64,000 nt of DNA from Alopecurus myosuroides. Its lineage: Eukaryota > Streptophyta > Magnoliopsida > Poales > Poaceae. Below are positions 32,093 to 41,683 of this stretch, in pieces; positions within the stretch are counted from its first letter, which is position 1; every line of letters starts with the position of its first letter. The DNA lies in NCBI GenBank assembly GCA_028641055.1, contig CM054062.1:273005092-273069091 (forward strand), in the 5' to 3' direction. Position numbers and translations under genes: made by a program. The notes under the pieces are model-generated. The model worked only from the letters and a program-made list of their open reading frames with translations, was not told where the DNA came from and made no database searches.

Positions 32093-33600
32093 CTAGAGTA
32101 ATTCTTTGCCATCTTCGGGTGCGATGCAATGCTGAAGTATACCCGAGATGCTTTGCTTGTATAATTCTCCGTTGATTACCCGAAAGGATTTACTACGCCT
32201 GATTATCTGTCGAGCCTCGCAAGGATCGGCCGGGAGCTGTCTGGAGGACAGGTAGTAGAGGTATTTCTGTGTCCAGACTGGATCGACCAGAAAAACCTGT
32301 CGCGAAATGTTATGAATAAGCTCGACGATGGCAACTTGCGGGCTGACCTCTGTTTCTGGTGCTGCTGGTGCTCCTGCAGCTTTTTTGACTTTGACTGAGC
32401 GCTTGATCATCCGTTCGAAATATATTCCTGGCGGTATGGGTGTGTTTGTGGAACCCATGTTTGCCAGTCTATCTGCTTCCTCGTTGCTGAATCTCGCAAT
32501 GTGTTTCAGCTTGCATCCTTTGAAGCTCCCTTCGAGTAGGTTGTACATGTCGCGATATGCGATCATGTTTTCAGCAATTGCATCACATTCCTTCATTGTT
32601 TGCTGCACGATGAGATTGGAGTCGCCGTAGATCATTAATCGGGTAGCTCCATAGGCGACTGCCATCTTTATCCCGTGCAACAGGGCTTCATATTCTGCGT
32701 CGTTGTTCGATGCTGGATCGTCGGGTGGGAAGTCCAATCGTAGGACGTATTGCAGCTTATCTCCCCTAGGCGATATGAGGACGATTCCAGCTCCTGCTCC
32801 TTCGTTTCTTTTGGATCCGTCAAAGTACATTATCCAGTTGCTCGTGTACTCAGGCGGTCCGGGCGTCTGTAACTCTGTCCACTCGCTTAAGAATTCCACG
32901 AGTACCTGAGATTTGATTGCGTTGCGTCCCGCATAAGTGATGTCCCAAGCGCCCAGCTCGATGCTCCATTTGGCTATTCTTCCGGATGCCATAGGGTTGT
33001 TCATGATTGTCCCGAGTGACGCATCATTAACCACTGTGATGGCGTGTTCCTGGAAATAGTGCTTGAGCTTTCGGGCTGTAAGAACAACTCCATATGCGAG
33101 CTTCTGGTAATGAGGATATCGTTGCTTGCATGGCGAGAGCACTTCACTGATGTAATAGATTGGTCGTTGGACTCCGTATGCCTTGCCCTCCTCAGGTCGT
33201 TCGACTACGATTGCTGTGCTGATGACCTGGTTTGTGGCGGCTAGGTATAAGTAGAGTGGCTCCCTTTCTTGCGGTGTTGCAAGGACGCGCCTGCTTTGCA
33301 ATGATCGCTTCAAGTCTGCGAACGCTTGTTTAGCTTCTGCTGTCCACTCGAATTTGTCCGTCTTCTTCAACAGCTTGTAGAAGGGTAGCGCTTGTTCTCC
33401 CAATCGGGCGATGAACCTGCTCAGAGCGGCTAGTCGCCCTGCGAGCTGCTGGACTCCGCGTAGATTGGTTGGCTCCTTCATAGTCAAGATTGCTTGTATT
33501 TTCTCTGGGTTGGCTTCGATGCCTCTGGCGGATACCAGGTACCCGAGAAGTTTTCCTGCTGGGACGCCGAAGACGCATTTCGTCGGGTTGAGCTTGATCC
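32093..33600 (-). CDS. RH: Element C RT thumb and RNase H domains
   Basis: From the frameshift at about 33602 the frame includes NPEKIQAI-type thumb sequence, then MKEPTNLRGVQQLAGRLAAL, the RT-linked RNase H-like connection (YYISEVLSPCKQRYP) and a second RNase H with YFDGSKRNEGAGAGIVL, AEYEALLHG and YGDSNLIVQQ, which carry the catalytic Asp-Glu-Asp. Two RNase H-like modules in a row are usual for Tat elements. The frame ends at TAG 32095-32093, right before DIHQGDCGHHAS, the start of the integrase zinc finger, so it is a third nonsense change. RNase H removes template RNA. Confidence 0.87.
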
Positions 33601-34272
33601 GTATGCGTTGAGGGCGTCGAATGTTTCTCTAACGTCTTCGAGGAGTGTGTCCTCAACTCGAGTCTTGATGACGATGTCGTCAACGTACACTTGTACGTTC
33701 TTGCCAATGAGCTTGGCGAGGCATTTTTGCATGCAGCGTTGGTATGTTGCGCCTGCATTCGTGAGCCCGAAGGGCATTGTCGTGTAGCAATATACGCCGT
33801 GTGGCGTGATAAATGTTGACTTTTCTTCGTCCTCCCGTTTCATCCGGATCTGATTGTAGCCTGAATAGGCGTCGAGGAAAGAGAGGCGTTGACAGCCTGC
33901 CGTAGAATCCACGATCTGGTCGATTCGCGGGAGGGGGAAGTTATCCTTGAGGCAGTGCTTGTTTAACGACGTGTAGTCGATGCATACTCGAAGGATGTTC
34001 GTGTTTTTCTTGGGGACCAGCACTGGATTTGCTAACCAGGTGGATATCTTGATCTCCCTGATGAAATTTGCTGCTAGCAACCTGTTTACTTCTTCTCCGA
34101 GCGCCTTCTGCTTGGGTTCTGAAAATCGTCGAGTAGTCTGTTTGATGGGTTTGGCATCTGGAAAGACTTCGAGTGAGTGCTCGGCAAACTCTCTGGGTAT
34201 TCCTGGCATATCTGAGGGCTGCCAGGCGAAAATTTCCCAGTACTCACGGAGGAGTTTGACGAGCGCGCTTTC
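33484..34272 (-). CDS. RT: Element C reverse transcriptase, frameshifted at its end
   Basis: Contains the RT fingers and palm in order: ANPVLVPKKN, LRVCIDYTSLNKHCLKD, FPLPRIDQIVD, LSFLDAYSGYNQI, MPFGLTNAGATYQR and the catalytic YVDDIVIK box, which is intact. After DALNAYG (about 33602) one base is missing, and the frame becomes SSSTRRNASS instead of the expected KLNPTKC-type thumb. The normal thumb frame resumes down to RNase H. Together with the upstream stop this leaves RT as an isolated open segment. It would copy element RNA into DNA. Confidence 0.88.
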   Translation of the reverse strand, partial: ESALVKLLREYWEIFAWQPSDMPGIPREFAEHSLEVFPDAKPIKQTTRRFSEPKQKALGEEVNRLLAANFIREIKISTWLANPVLVPKKNTNILRVCIDYTSLNKHCLKDNFPLPRIDQIVDSTAGCQRLSFLDAYSGYNQIRMKREDEEKSTFITPHGVYCYTTMPFGLTNAGATYQRCMQKCLAKLIGKNVQVYVDDIVIKTRVEDTLLEDVRETFDALNAYGSSSTRRNASSASQQENFSGTWYPPEASKPTQRKYKQS

Positions 34273-35577
34273 CTATGCTTGCGAGAGGGTGGTTGAGACC
34301 ATCGCTGTCTTCGCAGAATCTGTCGGGTGCACTTGATGTTTTCGGGTATCACTGTTGGCGCTGAACTCCAGCTCAGGCGCGTTTTTCTTCGTGAGGGGCA
34401 TCACGGAGTGATCCGTGGTTTTTGCCAGCTCTTGAAGTTCTTCTTGTATCCCGAAAGATTTTGCGATCTCGTTGAATTCAATGTCGCACTTGTTGGATTT
34501 CTGAAAGTCTCCATCGATTGTGATCACACCATATTCTCCAGGTAACTTGAGCTTCAGGTAGGCGTAATGTGGTACTGCCATGAATCTGGCGAACGCTGTT
34601 CGACCAAGAATGGCGTGGTACTGTGAAGGCCAGTCGACGACTTCGAAGTCGAGGAATTCTCTTCTGTAGTTGCTTTTAGTGCCCAGCACGACTTCTAAGT
34701 TGATTGTTCCAAGTGGACGGATTGCCTTTCCCGGAAATATCCCGTGGAAGGATGTTTCTGATTCCGCAAGGCCGTCCAGATTCCTGTTCATCCGACGGAG
34801 TGTATCCGCGTAAATAATGTTTATGCCACTGCCACCATCCATGAATACGCGGGCCAAGTCGTAGTTGCCAATCTGTGTTTGGATGACGAGGGCGGCGTGT
34901 CCTGGTCGATGGACTCGTGGCGGGTGGTCTTTCATCGAAAATGTGATCGGTTGATCCGCCATCTTCAAGTACTCGGGCTTTGTTGGCGGAGTCTGCACAG
35001 CCATGCACAATTGCCTTGTGTTAGTCTTTTGAGCTCTGCGGGATGGACATACCTTCTGGATCATCGCGAGTTGCCCTGCTGGATTCGGGTACGCATTGGC
35101 CCCGGAGTTTTGTGCAGGTGGTGCGGGTAGTGCAGCCAATGCCATGTTTGGATTTGCTGGTGGAGGTAGGGGTTGTGGCGGCTGGAATCCCTGGTGGCCT
35201 CCTCCTGGAAGCGGTGGGTAATTTTGAGTGGCTGCGGATCTTTTTCCTGCGAGGGCTTCCGAGATATCAATAAACTTTCGGCAATCCTTAAGAAGGTGCG
35301 TTGCCTTAGTTTTGCCCGTGCGCTTATCTGTAAATAGATGTAGCGAGCAGTATCCATCGAGGTCTTTCTCGGGAGATTTTTCTTCAGCCTTCGGTCTCCA
35401 CTCGCGATTCCCACGGCGACCGGAGTCGCGGCTTCGTGTGAATTCCGCCGCTACCAGCTCCTCTCGATCCTCGTGATCATAATATTTCCTCCTTTTCCTT
35501 CGGCCATGGCGGTCTTCATCGTGCGCAGGTGATGATGCTCTCTCGTTGCGCACTGCGTCTTCTCCGTTAGCCCACTT
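34273..35577 (-). CDS. pro: Element C gag C-terminus and aspartic protease
   Basis: Same frame as gag after the TAA at 35578. It starts KWANGEDAVRNERASS, then a charged stretch and the Cys-His motif YCSLHLF...THLLKDC that stands in for a zinc knuckle. The aspartic protease follows with VFMDGGSGINIIYADTL (about 34830-34780). The frame ends at TAG 34275-34273, after TTLSQA; the next codons ESALVKLL and EIFAWQPSDMPG are the normal linker to RT. So this is a second nonsense change in a gag-pol frame. The protease would cleave gag-pol. Key Asp-Gly is present. Confidence 0.85.
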   Translation of the reverse strand, partial: KWANGEDAVRNERASSPAHDEDRHGRRKRRKYYDHEDREELVAAEFTRSRDSGRRGNREWRPKAEEKSPEKDLDGYCSLHLFTDKRTGKTKATHLLKDCRKFIDISEALAGKRSAATQNYPPLPGGGHQGFQPPQPLPPPANPNMALAALPAPPAQNSGANAYPNPAGQLAMIQKVCPSRRAQKTNTRQLCMAVQTPPTKPEYLKMADQPITFSMKDHPPRVHRPGHAALVIQTQIGNYDLARVFMDGGSGINIIYADTLRRMNRNLDGLAESETSFHGIFPGKAIRPLGTINLEVVLGTKSNYRREFLDFEVVDWPSQYHAILGRTAFARFMAVPHYAYLKLKLPGEYGVITIDGDFQKSNKCDIEFNEIAKSFGIQEELQELAKTTDHSVMPLTKKNAPELEFSANSDTRKHQVHPTDSAKTAMVSTTLSQA

Positions 35578-37488
35578 TTAGGCTATGATCATTAGCTCCC
35601 CAATAGTTTTGGGTGCAGCCCTGCCTAGTTCTTCTCTGAAAGCAGTTCTTCGGGCGCCTTTCGCAAAGGCCTCAATCGCCACTTCTTCCGAGATGGTTCC
35701 CGTAGTGTTCCTGAGCGTGGTCCACCGCTGGATATATTCGCGGGTAGACTCACCGCTTTTCTGCTTGCATGCTCGCAGTTCTTCAATGGTGGCCGGCCTC
35801 TTGTAAGTCGACTGGAAATTTTTGCAAAAGTCGCGGTGTAAGTCATCCCATGATGCGTAACAAGATCTTGGTCTTCTTTCCAGCCAGCTGCGGGCCGCGC
35901 CAACGAGATGCAAATTGAGATATTGCATAGCTGTATTCTTGTTCCCACGTTGGCATTTTACTGCCGTGAGGTAATCGCTTAGCCATTGAGAAGGCTCGAG
36001 TGAGCCGTCGTACTTTGTCACTTCCGTGCTGAGCTTGAATCTTCTGGGTAAAGGTGCTTCGCGGATGCTGCGGGCAAAGCAGAGCGCACCGCAGGTTTCA
36101 TCATCCGAGGAGCTGGACGAAGAGCGCCCGCGATATCGTGAAGCCCTTGCCTTATCTACCTTATTTTGTGCGATGTCCGATCGCGCGTCATGTCCTGGCC
36201 GGTCGCGGTCGGCGTCCTTCCTTGGCTCCTTGCTTCGCTTTCGCGAGCGGCTGCTGTGATGTCGCGAGCTTTTGTCTCTCGGACTGCCTTCGCTGCTGCT
36301 TCGACTGTCATCACGGCGCCGTGCTTCTTTTCCTCGGCCACGACGTGGCGATCTGTCCCTTCTTGGCGAAGTGCTCCTATGTTTGCGGGATGCTTCTCTC
36401 TCCTTCTCTTTCTCTTTCTCCTGTTCCTTCTCCAGCTGCTCTGCGGCTTTCCTTCGGTCATAGGCGGCGAGTCTTGCGGCTGCCAGTCCTAGTCCCTTGC
36501 GTACTTGTTTATACTGCTCCGCCCGAGGGTCACTTTCCGTCGGTTGATTCATCTGCATGTAAGTTGCTGCGGCTAGAACCGCGGCAGCGGGAGTTTGCGG
36601 GTAGACGTTGCCGTCGTCATCGACTCGCATGAGAGAAGGAGTGATCGATCTGCTGGTCCCGGCTAGGGATTCATTGTTCCTGGATGTAGATGCGTGCCCC
36701 TTCCTCGCGGGTCGGGTTCCGACCGAGGGTGTTATGGACAGCCCGGCTCGCCTTTGGCTCGACTCATCCGCCGCTCTTCTTCGGCGGGCTAGATCTATCC
36801 GAGCGTCTTTGATGGTCGTGGCTGCTCTCACTAGGTGATAGTGGTAGGCAACCATGTCTTCGTGTGAAGCCCCGGCTGCGGGTGGCTTGCTCGTTCGCAT
36901 AGCCTCCTTCGCTCGGTTCCAAGATTCCCGTGAGACGCCGATTATGTTGCGCTCTGCTGCGCTATGTTCCGTTTTCGAGGCCTGTTCCGATCCTGCCATG
37001 CAGACTTGAGCCAGTCGAGGCTCGTGCGTCCTAGGCGTAGGTCGAAAGTTCCTTTGAATTCTTGATGGTTCCTCTGTCGAGAGGGTATGGTAGTCGTTGG
37101 CGTTGAAGCGGATGGATTCGCTGCTTTTCTCCAGATGACGGCACGAGTCGACAGCTCCAGATTCAGTTTCTGATTCGTCCGAGAAGTGGAGTATCCTGTC
37201 CCTGTTGGTCACGAATTTCAGGCTCCCGAACGTCAAGGTGACGCTCTTCTCCAGATCCTCGAATACCGTGCGTGATTCCGGCGAGTGAGGTGTGACCACG
37301 ACAGATCCGATCCGTATAGGATTGTTCGGAGCTGTAGTCGATGGTTTCCAGCGGGAGTTGGTTGTCGATGAAGCCGAAGATGCCGGTGATCCAGCGCCCG
37401 TCGTCCCCACGGTCGGCGCCAATTGTCGAATCTCTGACTCTACAAATCCCTTAGGTGACCCTATCGGGTTTCGACTAGGAGAACTCAT
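35578..37488 (-). CDS. gag: Element C gag, N-terminal and capsid part
   Basis: Begins MSSPSRNPIG at ATG 37488 inside the 5' LTR and reads through the primer site as RQLAPTVG. A low-complexity, basic RS/KE-rich linker (about 36150-36500) precedes the capsid core near the end, with EPSQWLSDYLTAV, AARSWLERRP and SGESTREYIQRW (about 36010-35730). It stops at TAA 35580-35578, immediately before KWANGEDAV, which continues the same gag frame. The TAA is therefore a nonsense change, not a natural end. Gag forms the particle. Intact to that point over 636 residues. Confidence 0.85.
   Translation of the reverse strand: MSSPSRNPIGSPKGFVESEIRQLAPTVGTTGAGSPASSASSTTNSRWKPSTTAPNNPIRIGSVVVTPHSPESRTVFEDLEKSVTLTFGSLKFVTNRDRILHFSDESETESGAVDSCRHLEKSSESIRFNANDYHTLSTEEPSRIQRNFRPTPRTHEPRLAQVCMAGSEQASKTEHSAAERNIIGVSRESWNRAKEAMRTSKPPAAGASHEDMVAYHYHLVRAATTIKDARIDLARRRRAADESSQRRAGLSITPSVGTRPARKGHASTSRNNESLAGTSRSITPSLMRVDDDGNVYPQTPAAAVLAAATYMQMNQPTESDPRAEQYKQVRKGLGLAAARLAAYDRRKAAEQLEKEQEKEKEKEREASRKHRSTSPRRDRSPRRGRGKEARRRDDSRSSSEGSPRDKSSRHHSSRSRKRSKEPRKDADRDRPGHDARSDIAQNKVDKARASRYRGRSSSSSSDDETCGALCFARSIREAPLPRRFKLSTEVTKYDGSLEPSQWLSDYLTAVKCQRGNKNTAMQYLNLHLVGAARSWLERRPRSCYASWDDLHRDFCKNFQSTYKRPATIEELRACKQKSGESTREYIQRWTTLRNTTGTISEEVAIEAFAKGARRTAFREELGRAAPKTIGELMIIA
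37405..37421 (-). promoter_or_regulatory. Primer binding site of element C
   Basis: TGGCGCCGACCGTGGGG on the minus strand, two bases after the LTR. It is translated in the gag frame as part of RQLAPTVG, as in element A. Confidence 0.8.
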
Positions 37489-37914
37489 GAGCGCTGGTGG
37501 AATCGTCGGCTAGACAGGGGGCGAGATTTACCCAGGTTCGGGGCCCTCGTAGAGGTAAAACCCTTACTCCTGCCTCTGTCGATCTGTATTGATGAATAGA
37601 TCGGTTACAATGATGGTTGCTCGAATCGAGAGTATGATCTCGAGTTCCAGGCTTTGGTGTTGCCGTGTTGCTTGGTCCTCTTCCGGTGGTTCTCATGGCC
37701 TTATATAGGTGGCCAGGTCTCAAACCCTACCCGGAGATGACTTGAATTCTAACCTTGAGTCGGTTACATATTTCTAAACTTAACCCGCAAGTTAGCGCGG
37801 TGGGCTTCACGTGGGCCTTCTGGAATACTCCAAGGGCTCCTCTTCTTGGGCCTTAACCTTGGGCCTGAGATGGGGTGTCCTTACCCGCAGGGTCCAGGAT
37901 CCATGTCTTCGTCA
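37424..37914 (-). repeat. Element C 5' LTR
   Basis: 491 bp, minus strand TGACGAAGAC...ATTCGACA. Contains TATATAAGG (37708-37700) and the gag ATG (37488). Confidence 0.9.
37700..37708 (-). promoter_or_regulatory. TATA box of element C 5' LTR
   Basis: TATATAAGG on the minus strand, about 210 bp upstream of the gag ATG; it is unchanged in the other LTR. Confidence 0.65.
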
Positions 37915-38385
37915 CTGATGGACAAGGAAGACGAGGCAGCCGTCGCCGACGACAAGCACCTCATGTGCCTCGCCGCTTTGGCCGCCCTGTTCGTACAGAA
38001 CGCGCAGCCCCGACGGGGTGGATCGAGACTTGGTTGCCGGAAGAGCAAGCAGAGTCAGCTGTAGAGGGCTACTGCATTCTCTATGCCGACTACTTCGCCC
38101 ATGCTCCATTGCACGGTAAGGCAGTGTTTCGGTGCCTATTTCGGATGAGCCGGAAGCTCTTCCTCGACATTATGCACGTCATTCGGGAGTTCGACAACTA
38201 TTTCATTTGTAAAAAGGATTGCACCGGCACAGTTGGATTCACCTCTATCGAGAACATCCGAAGATTTCCAGGTGCACCAAAAGCTGCACCATGATTTGAT
38301 GTTTTTTATTTATGCTCAAAACTTTTTCAATTACGTTGAAATATTTGATTTTCGTCGATCTGTGAGTCGAATGGCTGAAGATGCT

Positions 38386-39470
38386 CTGAGTACAGCATCA
38401 TAAAGATAGTTTTATTAGTGAGCCGAGTGCTTGGCTAGCCGGGACCTGAACGACCAAGTTTGATGGAATACCGCTTTCCTCCTGGGCAACGCCGCAATCG
38501 CAATGGTTTTGTTGCCGGGACTGGAATCACTCGTTGATCCTGACATTAATAGAGATGCATGCATGCATGGAGTATCACCAGATCTGTTGGTTTGCCGATT
38601 ATGTCCAGATGTTCAATTTATATGGTCAATATAATCACTTGGGCTGTCTGTTTATAGTTAGTTGCCAAAGTTCAACGCATTACCACCAAATATCTAACAC
38701 CTACTAACAGCAATGAAGCTTATGAAAATGCTGAACGCTGCCTGGAACAAGTTGTTCACTCTGACCGTGGATTTTCTCAACGACAAAAAACCTTGACGGC
38801 GAATATTTCATTTTTCTACAAAGAAAGCTGTGTCTGAATTCTTCTTGGCTCCTCGGGTCTTATCAAGAGAAGTACAAGATTCAAAGCGCTTGCTTAAACT
38901 AAATGGCAGACCCAACTTGCGCGGCCACTTGACAATACAGCCTTTCCCACAAACTTGGGGGCGCCGGAGGGGGTTTCGATGTGGCGGCCTCGTGGGGTAG
39001 TGCAGGCGCGATCTGTGCGGCCCGCGGTGTGGCCGCTCGAAGCGTGTGTCCGAGCACAGTACACGCGCGTTCCGTAGCCGTAGGTGCGGGGGATACGCGG
39101 CAACAGGGTGGGCCGCAGGCAGGGCAGGATCGATACTGGCCAAGGATCGGGAAACCTGAAACCGGGCTGGCGAGGGAGGAAAACGGCAGATGCAGCGCAC
39201 CTCGCCCCGTGTGAGCTGAGCTGAGCTGTCCCCCCCGACAACGACGCGGCCTATCCTATCCTCCCCTCTTGCCCGCGAATTCTGGACATCAGCGGTGCAT
39301 TTCCCGGAACTGATTGACGGCCCAGATCTTTTCCCCTCCTCCTCCCCTACTTAAGCGCGCCTCCGCCCCGACTTCCCAGCCACACACGCAAAGCACCAGC
39401 TAGTCAACACCAGCAAAGCAACACAGCAAACAGTTTCCGGGCATCGCAAGAGAAAGAAAGCAAAGCGAAG
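38386..39470. other. Upstream region of the ERF gene
   Basis: No other gene. From about 38900 it becomes GC-rich toward the ERF gene. No convincing TATA box; CTACTTAAGC near 39347 is the closest. It begins directly at the Harbinger TIR, so the transposon lies about 1.1 kb upstream of the ATG. Open frames here on both strands are GC shadows. Confidence 0.5.
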
Positions 39471-40487
39471 ATGTGTGGTGGCGCGATCCTTGCCGAGCTC
39501 ATCCCGACCGCGCCGGCGCGGCGGGTCACGGCGGGCCACCTCTGGGCCCATGGCAAGGGAAGCAAGCAGCGGAAGGCGGGGAGAGGTCCCGCCGCGGCAG
39601 ACGACTTCGAGGCCGCGTTCCGGGATTTCGAGGACGACTTCGAGGCGGAGCAGCAGGAGGAGGAGGACGTGATGGTCATCGAGGAGGAGGTGGCCGAGAG
39701 CAAGCCCTTCGCCTTCACCGCTCCCGCCAAGCAGCATCAGCAGCTGCAACAGGCGCCCGCCGTCAGGCGCAGGAAGCCCGCGCAGTACAGGGGCGTGCGG
39801 CGCCGGCCGTGGGGCAAGTGGGCGGCCGAGATCCGCGACCCCGTCAAGGGCGTCCGCGTCTGGCTCGGCACCTTCCCGTCCGCCGAGGCCGCCGCGCTCG
39901 CCTACGACGACGCCGCCCGCGCCATCCGCGGCTCCAGGGCCAAGCTCAACTTCCCCTCCGGGACCCCCGCCGCCGCAGCTGCGCCCGCCACCCGCAAGCA
40001 CGGCCGCGCCGACGCAGCACCAGTAGCCAAGGCAGCACCTGTCGTCGTCCTCGCCGACGACGAGGCCGCCGTGCACGCGGCGTCCTTCATCAAGCACGAA
40101 GCCGAGTCGACCCAGAGCTCCGAATCCTGCGCCGCCCTGCCGGACTTCACGTGGCAGGGCCTGTCCGCGTTCGACGAGGCCGAGACGCACCCCGCCGTCC
40201 CCGCCCAAGAGTTCGAGATCGAACAGCTCGCGAAGCGGCAAAGGACGGAGGACACCGCCGACGAGGGCATGTCGGCCCCGGCCTCGGACTCGGACTCCGA
40301 CGCGCTGTTCGACGCCCTCCTCTTCTCCGAGCAGCTCGCCTTCTTCGACGGCGGCGCCTACGAGTCTCTGGACAGCCTGTTCAGTGCGGATGCCGTGCAG
40401 AGCAGCACACCCAGCACCGACGCACCCTTGGGCCTCTGGAACTTCGACGACGACTGCCTCGTCGACGAGTGCAGCTTGTCCTTCTAA
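39471..40487 (+). CDS. Group VII ERF transcription factor (AP2/ERF, N-degron)
   Basis: 338 residues, one exon. The N-terminus MCGGAIL is the conserved start of group VII ERFs. Removal of Met exposes Cys2, which in known members is oxidised by plant cysteine oxidases and then degraded through the Arg/N-degron pathway in normal oxygen; low oxygen stabilises the protein. [13 protein letters not shown] (residues 44-56) is another group VII motif. A basic stretch RRRKP (99-103) may be a nuclear signal. The AP2/ERF domain spans about 105-162 with [18 protein letters not shown] and [16 protein letters not shown], including the ERF-type Ala and Asp. The acidic, aromatic C-terminus ([19 protein letters not shown]) fits an activation domain. 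Third-position GC is very high. The frame is intact and is the only clear host gene here. Relatives usually have one intron; none is needed here. Confidence 0.93.
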   Translation: MCGGAILAELIPTAPARRVTAGHLWAHGKGSKQRKAGRGPAAADDFEAAFRDFEDDFEAEQQEEEDVMVIEEEVAESKPFAFTAPAKQHQQLQQAPAVRRRKPAQYRGVRRRPWGKWAAEIRDPVKGVRVWLGTFPSAEAAALAYDDAARAIRGSRAKLNFPSGTPAAAAAPATRKHGRADAAPVAKAAPVVVLADDEAAVHAASFIKHEAESTQSSESCAALPDFTWQGLSAFDEAETHPAVPAQEFEIEQLAKRQRTEDTADEGMSAPASDSDSDALFDALLFSEQLAFFDGGAYESLDSLFSADAVQSSTPSTDAPLGLWNFDDDCLVDECSLSF

Positions 40488-41215
40488 ATCTTGTTCCGGT
40501 TTCCTCCGTTCCTGTCACGAGTGATGATGTAAATAGAGCAGTAGTCTCGTGAAATCCGTTTGTAAGAGTTGACATCGTTGTGAAAGATTTTGCCTACGCC
40601 TTCGATGCAAAAGCTCGCCCTTGGTTTCTGCTTTTATGAATTGCTCAAAGAACAGTTCTTTGTTGCGATGACGTCGACTAATTTACCAAAAATGTTCCAA
40701 GTCACGGATTCACAGCAGACAGCTCCCTGCGGTTATATTATCGAGAACCACGAATGATCTGTCCACCAGGATCTGATGCCGGCTGTCCACCAGCTCCCTG
40801 CATCAGCCAAGGGAAGCAACGAAAATTGCAGGCTTATCTCTGCCCTCCATTAACTTGAGCATCACACTCTGATCTCCCCCATGCCCGTGCCATACCGCAG
40901 TACCGTGCAGCTCATCAAAAAGTGCATCCATACCGTGCAGCTAATCGGAACTGCTCGTGTTTGTCGTTGTCACTTTGTCACGGATAATGGATGCGCCGAT
41001 TCCCTCTGGGTGAAGACAAGAACAGTGCTTTTGGGTTCTGATTAGCAGTAAATCTGTTGTGGTGAAGCCATGAATGGTGCTTTTGATCGATCCGATATGG
41101 ATTATGGTGTGCTGGTTAAGGTGTCTCTCTCACGAGACAGCAGATTCAGTAAAAACTGCTATGCCCTTCGTGATCTCAGAGAAAAGCTGGTGTTTGTTCT
41201 TGTTTGTAAGGCTAA
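40488..41215. other. ERF 3' UTR and downstream spacer
   Basis: 3' UTR probably extends to about 40650. No strong AATAAA; TGTAAATAG near 40529 may serve. No gene in the remainder; it ends with the TAA target duplication (41213-41215) of the next element. Confidence 0.5.
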
Positions 41216-41607
41216 GGCTGGTGCCAGTGGAGGCTGTAGGGGGAGGCGGTAGCGCCGCTACCGCCCGAGGCGGGGCGGTAGGGGGCGATAGGGGCGGGCG
41301 GTAGCCGGCGCCGGGCGGTGCGCGTGGCGCCCGTCGGCAGGCCCTTGCCGCCCGGGTTGCCGCCCGCGTTGGCGGGGCTGTAGTGGGGGGTAGGGGCGGT
41401 AGGGGCGGGCGATAGGGCGAGGCGGCGGGGCGGTGCGCTGGCGGGTACAGGCGGTAGGGGCGGGCGGTAGTGGAGGTAGCCGTTGGGGCAACGGCTAGCT
41501 GACGTGGCGCCCCCCCATTGGTCCACGTCAGCTAGCCGTTGGGGGGGAGCGTGGCTGGCTGTAAAAAAAAAAAAAAAAAATTTTGACCCAAATTTGCACC
41601 TCCAATC

Positions 41608-41617
41608 CTATAAATAC
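41608..41617 (+). promoter_or_regulatory. TATA box of the Harbinger Myb-like gene
   Basis: CTATAAATAC, 76 bp before the ATG at 41684; start of transcription expected near 41640. Confidence 0.65.
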
Positions 41618-41683
41618 CCCCCCACATCCATCACTTCTCTTCACACCATTTCCCTCCTCTCTTTCTCTCATACCATCTCCGCC

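Larger units (their letters stand above)
25091..37914 (-). mobile_element. Element C: Tat-lineage Ty3/gypsy LTR retrotransposon with pol
   Basis: LTRs at 25091-25582 (3') and 37424-37914 (5'); duplication ctgat at 25086-25090 and 37915-37919. On the minus strand: primer site, gag, protease, RT, RNase H, integrase. On the plus strand, in the 3' half, a spliced antisense gene. The LTRs differ by about ten substitutions and one 1-bp indel over 491 bp, so it is older than element A. Three in-frame stops and one frameshift disrupt gag-pol; the open frame otherwise covers every expected module. Confidence 0.92.
25053..38294 (+). pseudogene. PIF/Harbinger transposase N-terminal fragment (25053-25090 and 37920-38294)
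   Basis: ATG at 25053 begins MDSDDEEMFVTL and continues after element C at 37920 with MDKEDEAAVADDKHL, then QPRRGGSRLG. A frameshift near 38060 is needed to continue as VEGYCILYADYFAHAPLHG, FRMSRKLFLDIM and REFDNYFICKKDCTG. This is the conserved N-terminal part of wheat-type Harbinger (DDE_Tnp_4, ALP1-like) transposases. It breaks off after about 115 residues, before any of the catalytic DDE residues, so it cannot cut DNA. The interval given includes the 12.8-kb inserted element C. Confidence 0.7.
24603..38385 (+). mobile_element. PIF/Harbinger relic split by element C
   Basis: AGCATCTCCAGCC at 24603-24615 and its inverse (one mismatch) at 38373-38385 look like TIRs of grass Harbinger elements. 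Inside them is a transposase fragment whose reading frame crosses element C once C and one ctgat copy are removed. The element without C is about 1 kb. I could not find a clean 3-bp target duplication, so the outer bases have decayed. Confidence 0.55.

Noticed and set aside
36054..36632. Plus-strand frame of 192 codons opposite gag of C
   Set aside because: Shadow of the RS/KE-rich gag linker.
39351..40552. Long frames on both strands over the ERF gene (296 and 359 codons)
   Set aside because: GC-rich third positions leave the other frames open; the proteins are Arg/Gly/Ala-rich and have no domain, whereas the chosen frame has the AP2 domain.
41563..41580. Run of A as a possible LINE or retrocopy tail
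   Set aside because: It lies inside the Harbinger element upstream of its TATA box with no retrocopy in front of it.
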